A stretch of 64,000 nucleotides of DNA from an uncultured Bradyrhizobium sp. GTDB lineage: Bacteria; Pseudomonadota; Alphaproteobacteria; Rhizobiales; Xanthobacteraceae. The stretch is from contig NZ_CANSMR010000032.1 of NCBI RefSeq assembly GCF_947648125.1, forward strand, positions 1-64,000, given 5' to 3'. The translations under genes and the position numbers were made by a program. This document shows, piece by piece, positions 36,544 to 44,612 of the stretch. The notes beneath the pieces are model-generated. The model did not search any database. It was not told where the DNA came from and saw only the letters and a program-made list of their open reading frames with translations. The first letter of the stretch is position 1. Each line of letters begins with the position of its first letter.

Positions 36544-37626
36544 ATGTCCGCCAACGACGCACTTCACATCGCAGTTCTCGGTGGCGATGGCATCGGTCCC
36601 GAGGTGATGGCGCCGGCGCTCGAAGTGCTGCGCAAGATCGAGGCGTCGTCCGGCCTCAAATTCCGCTTCACCGAGGCACCGGCCGGCGCTGGCCACTACA
36701 AGGAGACCGGCAAGTCGATGCCGGAGAGCACGGTGCGGCTGTGCGAGGAGGCCGACGCGATCCTGCTCGGCGCCTGCGGCCTGCCGTCGGTGCGCTACCC
36801 CGACAACACCGAGATCGCGCCGCAGATCGAGTTGCGGATGATCTTCGATCTCTATGCCGGCGTGCGGCCCGCGCGATTGATCCCGGGCGTGCCGAGCACG
36901 ATCGTTGGCGCCGATCAGAAAGGCATCGACCTCGTCGTGATCAGGGAATCAACCGAGGGCCTGTTCGCCTCGATGGGCAAGGGCGTCGTCACCGACAGCG
37001 AGGCGCGCGAGACCATGGTGATCACGCGCCGGACCTCGGAGCGGCTGTTCGAGTTCTCGTTCCGGCTTGCCGAACGCCGCAAGGCGCGCGGCCGCGTCGG
37101 TGGCGGGCTGACCTGTGTCGACAAGGCGAACGTGTTCAAGGCGTTTGCATTCTTCCGGAGCATCTTCGACGAGACCGCGAAGCGTCATGCCGACGTCAGG
37201 GCCGATCACCTCTACATCGACGCGGCTGCGGCTGCGCTGGTGAAGCGCCCCTGGGACTTCGACGTCATGGTGACCGAGAACATGTTCGGCGACATCCTGT
37301 CCGACCTCACCGCCGGCCTGATCGGCGGCATGGGCATGGCGCCGTCGGCCGACATCGGCGACCGCTACGCGGTGTTTCAGCCGTGTCATGGCACGGCGCC
37401 CGACATCATGGGGCAGGGCAAGGCCAACCCGACTGCGATGATCCTGTCGGCTGCGATGATGCTGGACTGGCTCGCCGACAAGCACGGTCTGGAGAGCGCC
37501 GCTGAAGCTGCCGAAAGCATCGAGCGCGCCGTCGACAAGGTCTATGCCGGCGGCATCAAGCCGTTCGAGTTTGGCGGCAGCAACGGCACCGCCGACGTCG
37601 CGAAGGCTGTGCTGGCGGCGCTTTGA
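36544..37626 (+). CDS. Isocitrate/isopropylmalate dehydrogenase family protein
   Basis: NAD-dependent beta-decarboxylating dehydrogenase, 360 aa. GGDGIGPEVMAPALEVL at the start, RESTEGLFASMGKGV (substrate loop), ENMFGDILSDLTAGLIGG (metal-binding aspartates) and PCHGTAPDIMGQGKANP are conserved. The substrate loop differs from classical LeuB (RELTGGIYFG type), so tartrate or another 2-hydroxy acid with a 3-carboxylate is as likely as isopropylmalate. No leuCD neighbours here, which also argues against a leucine-pathway role. Confidence 0.88.
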   Translation: MSANDALHIAVLGGDGIGPEVMAPALEVLRKIEASSGLKFRFTEAPAGAGHYKETGKSMPESTVRLCEEADAILLGACGLPSVRYPDNTEIAPQIELRMIFDLYAGVRPARLIPGVPSTIVGADQKGIDLVVIRESTEGLFASMGKGVVTDSEARETMVITRRTSERLFEFSFRLAERRKARGRVGGGLTCVDKANVFKAFAFFRSIFDETAKRHADVRADHLYIDAAAAALVKRPWDFDVMVTENMFGDILSDLTAGLIGGMGMAPSADIGDRYAVFQPCHGTAPDIMGQGKANPTAMILSAAMMLDWLADKHGLESAAEAAESIERAVDKVYAGGIKPFEFGGSNGTADVAKAVLAAL

Positions 37627-37678
37627 CGGCGACGAGACCGAGCCCGCCTCGATTCGGCGCGCCGGCTGAGCGGAGCCG

Positions 37679-38926
37679 TCACGGCAGCAGCGTTGCGTCG
37701 CCGTCGAACGGGCCGGCGTACCAGGCGCTCTCGTCTTCGAGGGCGCGAGCCAGGCCTTCGTCCGTCGTCTTGTAGACGAGCGGATCGGTCGGGTAAGTCC
37801 TGACGTAGGGATTCCATCTCATCAGGACCTGTCGGATATGTCCGGGCACGCCGACCAGCTCGAAGAGATGATCGCCCGAAGCGACCGCGTTCGCATAGGC
37901 CGCTTCGAGCAGCGCCTCGGTCACGTCTGAGTCATCCTGCTCCACCAGGATGTCGGCGAGCATCGACCGTCGCAAACCTGTCTCGCGGTCGACCGCATGC
38001 AGCACGACAGCATACCCCGCCAAGCGCTGGAATCGATGGCAGCAGAGCACGGCAACCGTCGAAGAGCTCCCAGGGAGCGTGAAGTGCCACCTGAGGGAGG
38101 CGGGACTTCGGTCGGCCAGCAACCGAGGGGCCTCGCCCAATTTGCGTCGCCACAGCGCTTCGAATTCGTCCCCGATGTCCTTCACATCGATTTCCGTTAC
38201 TTTGCCGGTCAGACGGCCCCGTGGTCCGCGGCGGAGCGAATCCAAACGCATGGCCGACGAGGCTAGGAAAGCTCCGACAGATTCCATTCCGCTCCCGACG
38301 TCGAACTTCGCTGCGAGCACCCGCGCGAACTGATGGACATCCAGGATCCAGAACAGGATCTTGTCGTAGTCGGGGTCAGGCAACGACCTCGCATGAAGGG
38401 CTTTTGATTGATTGACCACCGATGCTGTCGAGTGCGTGATGACAAGGAGATCGACATCTCGCTGCCGAAAGAACGAAGCCAGCAGGCCGATGCAGCGCGT
38501 GCGGTACGCCGGTTCGATCACCAAGCCAGCGGCTGTCGCGGCGAATATCGTTCGGCCTTCGAGCTGGTAGAGCACGGGAATATTTCCCTGGTACCCGACA
38601 ATCCCATGCTCGGTCTCCAAGACCCACCCCATGCTGGGCCGCGATTTGGCGGCGGACATCGCGGGATTTTGTCGCCAGAGCCGATCCCAGTTCTCCGGGC
38701 TGTCTTTCGCAAGGCCCCCGCGTTCCTTCAGCCTCGCGACGCTTTCGAAATCCGCGAACCGGACCTCCCGCTGCTTCGCCGGCGCCAACGCGCTTCCGGA
38801 GAGCGTTGCCGCTTCGGCTTGAGCGGACGCAGGACGGCGCCGGCTTTTCAGGAGTCGGAGCAGGATATCGGCGGCGTGATACTTGGAGCGTGTCTGAATT
38901 TGCGCCGGCGCGCGGGTCTCCGCCAT
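37679..38926 (-). CDS. GNAT-like protein of the biosynthetic island
   Basis: 415 aa from ATG 38926 (11 bp after the carrier-protein stop). I recognise no strong motif. The arrangement of a central segment with VLYQLEGRTIFAATAAGLVIEPAYR and LLASFFRQRDVDLLV resembles the beta4-alpha3 core of GNAT N-acyltransferases, and the C-terminal half may be a second GNAT-like lobe (RFQRLAGYAVVLHAV ... SMLADILVEQDDSDVTEALLE). Last gene of a tight operon with a monooxygenase, an adenylation enzyme and a carrier protein. It could transfer the carrier-bound acyl group to an amine, but this role is inferred only from context. A FemAB-like fold is an alternative. Confidence 0.65.
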   Translation of the reverse strand: MAETRAPAQIQTRSKYHAADILLRLLKSRRRPASAQAEAATLSGSALAPAKQREVRFADFESVARLKERGGLAKDSPENWDRLWRQNPAMSAAKSRPSMGWVLETEHGIVGYQGNIPVLYQLEGRTIFAATAAGLVIEPAYRTRCIGLLASFFRQRDVDLLVITHSTASVVNQSKALHARSLPDPDYDKILFWILDVHQFARVLAAKFDVGSGMESVGAFLASSAMRLDSLRRGPRGRLTGKVTEIDVKDIGDEFEALWRRKLGEAPRLLADRSPASLRWHFTLPGSSSTVAVLCCHRFQRLAGYAVVLHAVDRETGLRRSMLADILVEQDDSDVTEALLEAAYANAVASGDHLFELVGVPGHIRQVLMRWNPYVRTYPTDPLVYKTTDEGLARALEDESAWYAGPFDGDATLLP

Positions 38927-38937
38927 CAATCCCCTCC

Positions 38938-39255
38938 CTAGCCGAATGGCGGCGACGACCCGGTGGCCCCATCTCGCCACCGAGGCTGCGTCAATTGCTC
39001 GGACACGAACAGGCACAGGGGACCGATCAGCGTCATCTGTTCTGGATCGAGGTTCTCGAAATCGATCTCCCTGTCGAAGTGCTCGCCCGCCGCCATCATC
39101 ATCTCGACGAAGGCGAGCGAATCGAGCGCCCCCGACAGCAGCAGGTCGTAATCATCGGGGAGATCGCGCAGCGGACGCTGCCCGCGGTCTTGGAGCTTCT
39201 GGTTGAGGAAGGCTCCGAAGAACGCGCGGACGTCATCCGTGGTCGGACCGCTCAT
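38938..39255 (-). CDS. Acyl/peptidyl carrier protein
   Basis: 105 aa. The phosphopantetheine site is GALDSLAFVEMM with Ser46 in a DSL motif. The rest fits the four-helix fold of a stand-alone carrier (DYDLLLSGALDSLAF, then EIDFENLDPEQM). It carries the substrate activated by the adjacent adenylation enzyme as a thioester. Its ATG overlaps the adenylation gene stop by 4 bp (ATGA), so both proteins are made together. No phosphopantetheinyl transferase is in the window. The longer frame upstream is a shadow of the adenylation gene. Confidence 0.88.
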   Translation of the reverse strand: MSGPTTDDVRAFFGAFLNQKLQDRGQRPLRDLPDDYDLLLSGALDSLAFVEMMMAAGEHFDREIDFENLDPEQMTLIGPLCLFVSEQLTQPRWRDGATGSSPPFG

Positions 39256-40859
39256 GGGCTGTCTCCCAAGACCGCCGGCATGGCCTCGCGGTCGTATTTT
39301 CCGTTGGCGTTGCGCGGCAGCCGGCTGCGAACGTGCCATCGTCTCGGGACCATGTAGTCCGGCAGCCGGGCGGCGACCGCCGCGCGAAGCCGGTCGAGAT
39401 CGACCGGCCTGCCTTCGATGAGCACTTCGATGCCGCCGTAGCCGCTCGACGTGATGGGCCAGCCGATCGCCACGACGCCGTCGATGCCCGAGGCCTCGCG
39501 CACCACGGCTTCGACCTCTCCGAGCTCCACCCTGTGGCCGAGGATCTTCACCTGCGAGTCCATGCGGCCGAGATGGGTCAGGGGACCATCGCCGGCGGGC
39601 CGGCGCACGCGGTCGCCGGTGCGGTAGAACATCTCCCGCCGTCCGGGCGGGACGACGAAGGCTGCGGCGGTCTTCTCGGGATCTTTCCAGTAGCCGAGCG
39701 ACATCTGCGGACCGCTCATCAGCAGTTCGCCCTCCGCGCCCGGCCCGACCTCGTTCAGCTGCCCGTCGACGACGAGGACGCTCATTCCCGGGAACGGCGC
39801 GCCGATCGGCACGATGCCCATCTCCGCTTCGGCCGGCGTCCGCTTCGGATCCCACCGGTAGCCGGTGCACGCGATGGTCAGCTCGGTCGGTCCGTAGATG
39901 TTCTCGACGACGCTGTTCGGCGCGGCCATCGCCCAGGCCTCGACGCAGCTGACGGGCAGCGGCTCGCCGCAGAACAGGCTCAGCCTGAGCGAGGGAAACC
40001 CTCCCGGCTTCAGCAGGCCGGACTGCTTCATCAGCGCGACCATCGAGGGCACCGAGAACCAGACCGTCAATCCCTGCTCGCGGATGAACCGCCCCGGATT
40101 GATCAGCGCCTTCTGCGAGGGGCAGTACACGCAGGCGCCGCGTTCCCACGCCACGAACATGTCGGATGCCGACAGGTCGAACGTCATGTCGAACGTCTGC
40201 GAGACGACGTCTAGCTCCGTGATGGCGAAGCGATCCGCGGCATGGTCGACATAGGCTGCGACGTTGCGGTGTGCGACCATCACCCCTTTCGGAACCCCGG
40301 TGCTGCCGGAGGTGAACAGCAGATAGGCGATCGCGTCCGTGCGCGCGTCCGGCTCGCGCCAGTCGGCGTATCCTTCGAGATCGGCAGCTCCGACGATGAT
40401 GTGCAAGGGCCATCGTCCGCGATAGGGGCCCGGGTCCTCGAGACAGGGCGCGATCACGAGCAGCGGTTCGTCCACGCCCGCCATGAGCGCGCCCATTTGC
40501 GGCAAGGATTCCGCGTCGACGATGATCGATCGGCACTCCGAACGGACGAGCATCGACCTGGTGCGCTCGACCGGGAAGGTGCGGTTCAGCGGCACGTAGC
40601 CGTTTCCGGCCAGAAGCGATCCGAGCACGCCGGCGAAGGCCGTCGCGCTGCGATGCGCGAACACGCCGGTCAGCGGCATCGACGCCCCTTCACGATGCGC
40701 CTGGATGCAGGCTGCGATGCGGACCGCGGCGTCGCGAAGCTGCCGATACGACAGCGACGTACCCTGCGCGACGACAGCAGGACGGCCGGGAAACAATTTC
40801 GCCGAGCGCAGGAAGCCCGTCCACAATCCCCGCCGTGATCCGTCCGCGCGCAACTCCAT
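39252..40859 (-). CDS. Stand-alone adenylation (AMP-binding) enzyme
   Basis: Acid:carrier-protein ligase of the ANL superfamily, 535 aa. Motifs in order: A3 LLFTSGSTGVPKGVM (about 180-194), A4 SQTFDMTFDLSASDMF (220-235), A5 NIYGPTELTIACTGY, A7 FYRTGDRVRR, and A10 PRNANGKYDREAM with the catalytic lysine near residue 518. It resembles DltA-like and stand-alone NRPS A domains that load an amino acid onto a separate carrier. The A4 aspartates would allow an alpha-amino acid, but the substrate cannot be read by eye with confidence. Starts 16 bp after the flavin monooxygenase gene. Confidence 0.88.
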   Translation of the reverse strand: MELRADGSRRGLWTGFLRSAKLFPGRPAVVAQGTSLSYRQLRDAAVRIAACIQAHREGASMPLTGVFAHRSATAFAGVLGSLLAGNGYVPLNRTFPVERTRSMLVRSECRSIIVDAESLPQMGALMAGVDEPLLVIAPCLEDPGPYRGRWPLHIIVGAADLEGYADWREPDARTDAIAYLLFTSGSTGVPKGVMVAHRNVAAYVDHAADRFAITELDVVSQTFDMTFDLSASDMFVAWERGACVYCPSQKALINPGRFIREQGLTVWFSVPSMVALMKQSGLLKPGGFPSLRLSLFCGEPLPVSCVEAWAMAAPNSVVENIYGPTELTIACTGYRWDPKRTPAEAEMGIVPIGAPFPGMSVLVVDGQLNEVGPGAEGELLMSGPQMSLGYWKDPEKTAAAFVVPPGRREMFYRTGDRVRRPAGDGPLTHLGRMDSQVKILGHRVELGEVEAVVREASGIDGVVAIGWPITSSGYGGIEVLIEGRPVDLDRLRAAVAARLPDYMVPRRWHVRSRLPRNANGKYDREAMPAVLGDSP

Positions 40860-40875
40860 CGAACGATCGCCTAGA

Positions 40876-41943
40876 CTAGCCTGCGAGGCCCTGACGCGCC
40901 GGATCGCGAAGCGCTGATGACTTCAGACGCCGGGCCTTCGTCAGCGCCTGTCCGAAGACCTCGCCCGTATGGACCAGTTCCTCGCGGGTGGGTGGAATGT
41001 CCAGGATGAACGTCCCGTAGCCGGCCGCGGCGTAGCGCGCGAGTTCGTCGGAGACGACCCCGTAGTCGCCGACCAAATACGGGCAGAAGGTCTTGTAGTT
41101 TTCGAATGGCACCAGCCAATAGGGTGTCTCCTCGGTGGCCGTCTCGGCTGCGAGATCTGACATCTGCTTGTGCCACGCCGAATCCGAGACCTTCATGGCC
41201 AGCTTGTGCGCCAGCTGCCCCTTCTTGTCGGTCGGGAAGCGTTCGTGCGCGACCCGCCAGGCCTCCTCGGCGTTCGCGCGGGCGATGATGCCGACGCGCA
41301 CACCCGACCCGACGCAGTCGGCGTCGGCCTGCCCGTACTCTGCGGCCGGCTTGGGATACTTCACCGGTGTTGCGCCCAGCGCCTTGGCGGCAGCGAGCCC
41401 CGCTTCCGAGGAGCCAGACACGAATACGCCGGGCAGCAACTCCTGCGGCAGCGGTGGCGTCATCCTCAGATTCCGCACGGCATGGAATTCCCCTTCGAGC
41501 GTCACCGGCTCGGCGTTCTCCAGCAGCAGCTTGATGATGGCGGTGTATTCGACGAGCCTCGCGTACCGCTTGTCGTGCGCCGTCGCGTCGCCGAGCGCCG
41601 CAAGCTCGGTCGTGTAGCCACCCGCGACCATGTTCAAATAGAGCCGGCGTCCGTACATATGCGCAAACGAGCTCACCATCTTGGCGACGCTGTACGGATG
41701 CATGTAGACCGGCTGCACTGCCACCAGCGGACAGAGTTCCGTGGTGCTCTGCAGGATCACCTGCGAGACGAGCCAGGGATCGACCAGGGAGTTTTCCGTA
41801 TAGACCAGGATTCCCTTGCAGCCCGCCTCTTCGCTCCAGCGGGCGACGGCCTTCACCCGTTCGACATAGTCCGCCGCCTGCACCGCGCCGGATTGCGGGC
41901 ACGTGCTGAAAACGTCGAACCGAATGTCGGAAAACGTATCCAT
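40876..41943 (-). CDS. Luciferase-like (LLM) flavin-dependent monooxygenase
   Basis: FMNH2-dependent oxygenase of the bacterial luciferase/SsuD superfamily, 355 aa from ATG 41943; the neighbouring ATG 41946 sits too close to the GGAGG. Motifs: GCKGILVYTENSLVDPWLVSQ (barrel start), RRLYLNMVAGGYTTELAALG, RYARLVEYTAIIKLLL, and LPGVFVSGSSEAGLAAAKALG. First gene of the operon with the adenylation, carrier and GNAT-like genes. Relatives of this family hydroxylate substrates held on carrier proteins or free acids and sulfonates. No flavin reductase is present nearby. Confidence 0.88.
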   Translation of the reverse strand: MDTFSDIRFDVFSTCPQSGAVQAADYVERVKAVARWSEEAGCKGILVYTENSLVDPWLVSQVILQSTTELCPLVAVQPVYMHPYSVAKMVSSFAHMYGRRLYLNMVAGGYTTELAALGDATAHDKRYARLVEYTAIIKLLLENAEPVTLEGEFHAVRNLRMTPPLPQELLPGVFVSGSSEAGLAAAKALGATPVKYPKPAAEYGQADADCVGSGVRVGIIARANAEEAWRVAHERFPTDKKGQLAHKLAMKVSDSAWHKQMSDLAAETATEETPYWLVPFENYKTFCPYLVGDYGVVSDELARYAAAGYGTFILDIPPTREELVHTGEVFGQALTKARRLKSSALRDPARQGLAG

Positions 41944-42194
41944 CATCCACCTCCATCCAAAAGGCGTCGAAACGCCATGGCTGGTGGAGAACCGGGTCAT
42001 GGTAGCAGATGCGTTCGTGAGCTCCCCCGACGCAAAGGTGGTACTCCGTCAAGCGATGGGAACGGATGCCCGGCCGACTATTCAGGGGCGGCGCACTGCA
42101 CTTTTGCGGAGCTTGATTTCCGCCGCCTCTCTGCAACGATGCCGCGGCACCTGCTCGATTTTCGCTTGGGCGCGATCCGTCCAGGGGGTGTTGA
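41944..42194. other. Divergent promoter region of the biosynthetic island
   Basis: 251 bp between the monooxygenase and carbamoyltransferase start codons. No gene, no clear palindrome and no sigma-54 signature. It should carry both promoters, so the island is probably co-regulated. Confidence 0.45.
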
Positions 42195-43961
42195 ATGGCG
42201 AAAGTAATCGGCATCAGTGGATTCGAGAGCTCGATCCCCTTCAAGAGGAAGCACTGGCCGGGCCTGGAGGAGCGCGAATATCGGATCTCACAAGGCCACG
42301 ATTCCGCTGCGGTGCTGGTGGTCGACGGCAGGATCGTCGCCGGTGCCGCCGAAGAGCGCTTCAACCGCAAGAAGCACACCGGTGATTTCCCGATCGGCGC
42401 CATTAGCTACTGCCTGGAGACCGCTGGCCTGAAGCCATCCGACATCGACGTGATCTCTCACGGCTTCGACTATGCGCCCTACAAGGCAGCCTTCATGCTG
42501 GATCCGACCTCCGCCCGACAATACAGGGAGGTGTTCTCGCGCGAAAAACTGCTCGCGCAAGTCGATCAGCACCTGCCCGGATTTCCAGCCAGCAAGGTCC
42601 ACCACGTCAACCATCATCTGTCCCACGCCGCCAGCGCCTACTACACCTCCGGTTGGGACGAATGCCTGGTGGTGATCCTCGACGGCATGGGCGAAGTCCA
42701 AGCCGTCACCGTCTATCACGCGCACGACAACGCGATCGACAAGCTCGCGGAAATCACCGCCCAGGATTCGATCGGCATCCTCTATTCCACGCTGACGCTG
42801 CATCTCGGCTTCGATTTCAACTCCGACGAATACAAGATCATGGGCCTCGCGCCCTACGGCGATCCCGCCCGCCGCCGTGCTTTCTTCGAACGGACTGTGG
42901 AGCTGCGCGACGACGGCCTGATCAGGATTCCTCTGCTCCGCCTCAATATCGAGCGCCAGGATCGCGAAACCTACGGCGCGACGCGACGCCATCTCGGCGA
43001 GCATCTGATCCCGGCTCGCGCGCCCGACGGCGACGTCACCGACGACCATCGCGACGTCGCCGCAGCGCTGCAGGAATGCCTCGACAGCGTCATGCTCCAC
43101 ATCTGCGGCCATTTCGGCCGCAGCACCGGCCTGCGCAGGCTCGCGATGGCGGGCGGCGTCGCGCTCAACTGCACCGCCAACGGCCGCCTGCTGCAGTCCG
43201 GCCTGTTCGACGAGATCTACGTTCAGCCGGCTGCAGGCGACGATGGCTCCGCGCTCGGCGCCGCGCTCTGGTCGGCATCGCGCGACAGTGGCGTGAAGAA
43301 CGTCCGGATGCCGGTCCCCTTCCTCGGCCCCGCACCCACGCAAACCGAGATTTACAGGGCGCTGGCCGACACCGCCGGCCGCATCGAGATCACGCGCTTT
43401 GCTGATCTCGACGAGACCTGCGCGGTGGCGGCGAGACTGATCGCGGCCGGACGCGTGCTCGGCTGGTACCGCGGACGCATGGAGTTCGGTCCTCGCGCGC
43501 TCGGGCACCGGAGCATCCTGGCCGATCCCGGACATCCGGAGATGCGCGACCGCATCAACGCGATGGTCAAGATGCGCGAAGCCTTCCGCCCGTTTGCGCC
43601 GGCGGTCAGCCTCGAGCAGGTGCATGACTGGTTCGAGGTGCCGGAGGGGCTCGAGCTTCCCTACATGATCATGACCGCCGACGTGCGCCCGGAGCATCGC
43701 TCCGCGCTGCCGGCGATCACGCATGTCAACGGCTCGGCCCGCGTGCAGACGGTCAGCGTCAGGGACAATCCGGAATTCCACGCACTGCTGCGGGCGGTCG
43801 GCCGGGCGACCGGCCGCGAAATGGTGCTGAACACGAGCTTCAACGTGAAGGGGCAGCCGATCGTCAACACCCCGCGCGAAGCCATCGACACCTTCCTCGG
43901 CACCGGCATCGAGTATCTCTTCCTCGAGAACGTGCTCGTCCGCCGCGTGGGACAGACGTAG
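42195..43961 (+). CDS. Carbamoyltransferase, NodU/TobZ family
   Basis: 588 aa enzyme that O-carbamoylates a hydroxyl using carbamoyl phosphate and ATP. N-terminal Kae1/HSP70-like ATPase domain with GISGFESS, QGHDSAAVLVVDG, the metal ligands in HHVNHHLSHAASAYY, DGMGE, and GGVALNCTANGRL; C-terminal domain with YRGRMEFGPRALGHRSILADP and LNTSFNVKGQPIVNTP. All expected motifs are intact. In rhizobia NodU modifies Nod factors, but no nod genes are near; here it more likely acts on the product of the divergent adenylation/carrier operon. Confidence 0.92.
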   Translation: MAKVIGISGFESSIPFKRKHWPGLEEREYRISQGHDSAAVLVVDGRIVAGAAEERFNRKKHTGDFPIGAISYCLETAGLKPSDIDVISHGFDYAPYKAAFMLDPTSARQYREVFSREKLLAQVDQHLPGFPASKVHHVNHHLSHAASAYYTSGWDECLVVILDGMGEVQAVTVYHAHDNAIDKLAEITAQDSIGILYSTLTLHLGFDFNSDEYKIMGLAPYGDPARRRAFFERTVELRDDGLIRIPLLRLNIERQDRETYGATRRHLGEHLIPARAPDGDVTDDHRDVAAALQECLDSVMLHICGHFGRSTGLRRLAMAGGVALNCTANGRLLQSGLFDEIYVQPAAGDDGSALGAALWSASRDSGVKNVRMPVPFLGPAPTQTEIYRALADTAGRIEITRFADLDETCAVAARLIAAGRVLGWYRGRMEFGPRALGHRSILADPGHPEMRDRINAMVKMREAFRPFAPAVSLEQVHDWFEVPEGLELPYMIMTADVRPEHRSALPAITHVNGSARVQTVSVRDNPEFHALLRAVGRATGREMVLNTSFNVKGQPIVNTPREAIDTFLGTGIEYLFLENVLVRRVGQT

Positions 43962-44027
43962 CCGGCACTGGCCGCCCGGCGACGGAGACGCTGGCAGCAC
44001 CTTGTATTCTTGTCGTGCTCTGGCGCG

Positions 44028-44055
44028 AAAAAGGTGAGGGGGCCAAAGCCCCCTC
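44028..44055 (-). terminator. Rho-independent terminator of the His-rich protein gene
   Basis: GAGGGGGC (44036-44043) and GCCCCCTC (44048-44055) form a perfect 8-bp stem with a four-base loop. On the minus strand it is followed by ACC and five T residues (44028-44032). It begins 9 bp past the stop codon at 44064. Confidence 0.8.
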
Positions 44056-44063
44056 GCTGATGA

Positions 44064-44390
44064 TTAGCGGCGGTGTCCGCCGTGATGTCCGCCGCCGTGA
44101 TGGCCGCCACCATGATGCCCGCCGTGATGACGGTGCCCGTGATGATGGTGGCGGGGGTAGTAGTGCGGACGATGATGCCATCCGTGATGGCGCGGTGCGT
44201 AGCCGTAGCCCGGTTGCCAGTAGCAGCGGCCCCAGCGATCGCAGACCTGGCGCACCTTGTCGACATTGGACGTTTCGCCTGCGATGTGGCTGGCCTGCGG
44301 AAGCCCGTTCGGCATCGCCGATGCCGCACCGGACATCAACGCTGCGCTTCCGAGCGCGGCCAGTCCAATAACGGCAAGCTTGATATTCAT
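44064..44390 (-). CDS. Secreted His/Gly-rich small protein
   Basis: 108 aa from ATG 44390, behind a GGAGA Shine-Dalgarno; the longer frame has no protein character. Signal peptide residues 1-24 (LAALGSAALMSGAASA-M). A short middle part has VRQVCDRWGRCYWQPGYG with two cysteines. The last 45 residues are mostly His, Gly, Arg and Pro with GGHHGG repeats, which should bind Zn, Ni, Cu or Co. Small secreted proteins with this CDRWGRCYW-type motif are frequent in Bradyrhizobium. Function unknown. Confidence 0.82.
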   Translation of the reverse strand: MNIKLAVIGLAALGSAALMSGAASAMPNGLPQASHIAGETSNVDKVRQVCDRWGRCYWQPGYGYAPRHHGWHHRPHYYPRHHHHGHRHHGGHHGGGHHGGGHHGGHRR

Positions 44391-44612
44391 TGAGATCTCC
44401 TTGGTTGAAGCCTGAAAACGTCCATGCGGCCGCTTCGTTGCTGCGACAAAAAAGCCAGGCAGATGCACTCGGTTCCGGCGATGCCGGTTCAACGCAGGAA
44501 ATACGGGAGTTGTGAGGTCGCTCCATGCGCGGGCGACAATTGGCCGCGCGACAGAATGGCGAGGCGCAAACAAAACGTGATGACCTTTGGCGGCGCTTCG
44601 CGGAAAAGTGCT

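Noticed and set aside
42195-43961. Nodulation gene nodU
   Set aside because: Family is right, but no nod box, nodS, nodI/J or other nod gene is near, and it is divergent from an A-domain/carrier operon.
42288-44000. 570-aa minus-strand frame over the carbamoyltransferase
   Set aside because: Shadow of a gene with complete NodU-family motifs.
44066-44150. Short tandem repeats that might suggest a CRISPR or minisatellite
   Set aside because: They are codons for the GGHHGG repeats of the His-rich protein; no spacer-repeat periodicity.
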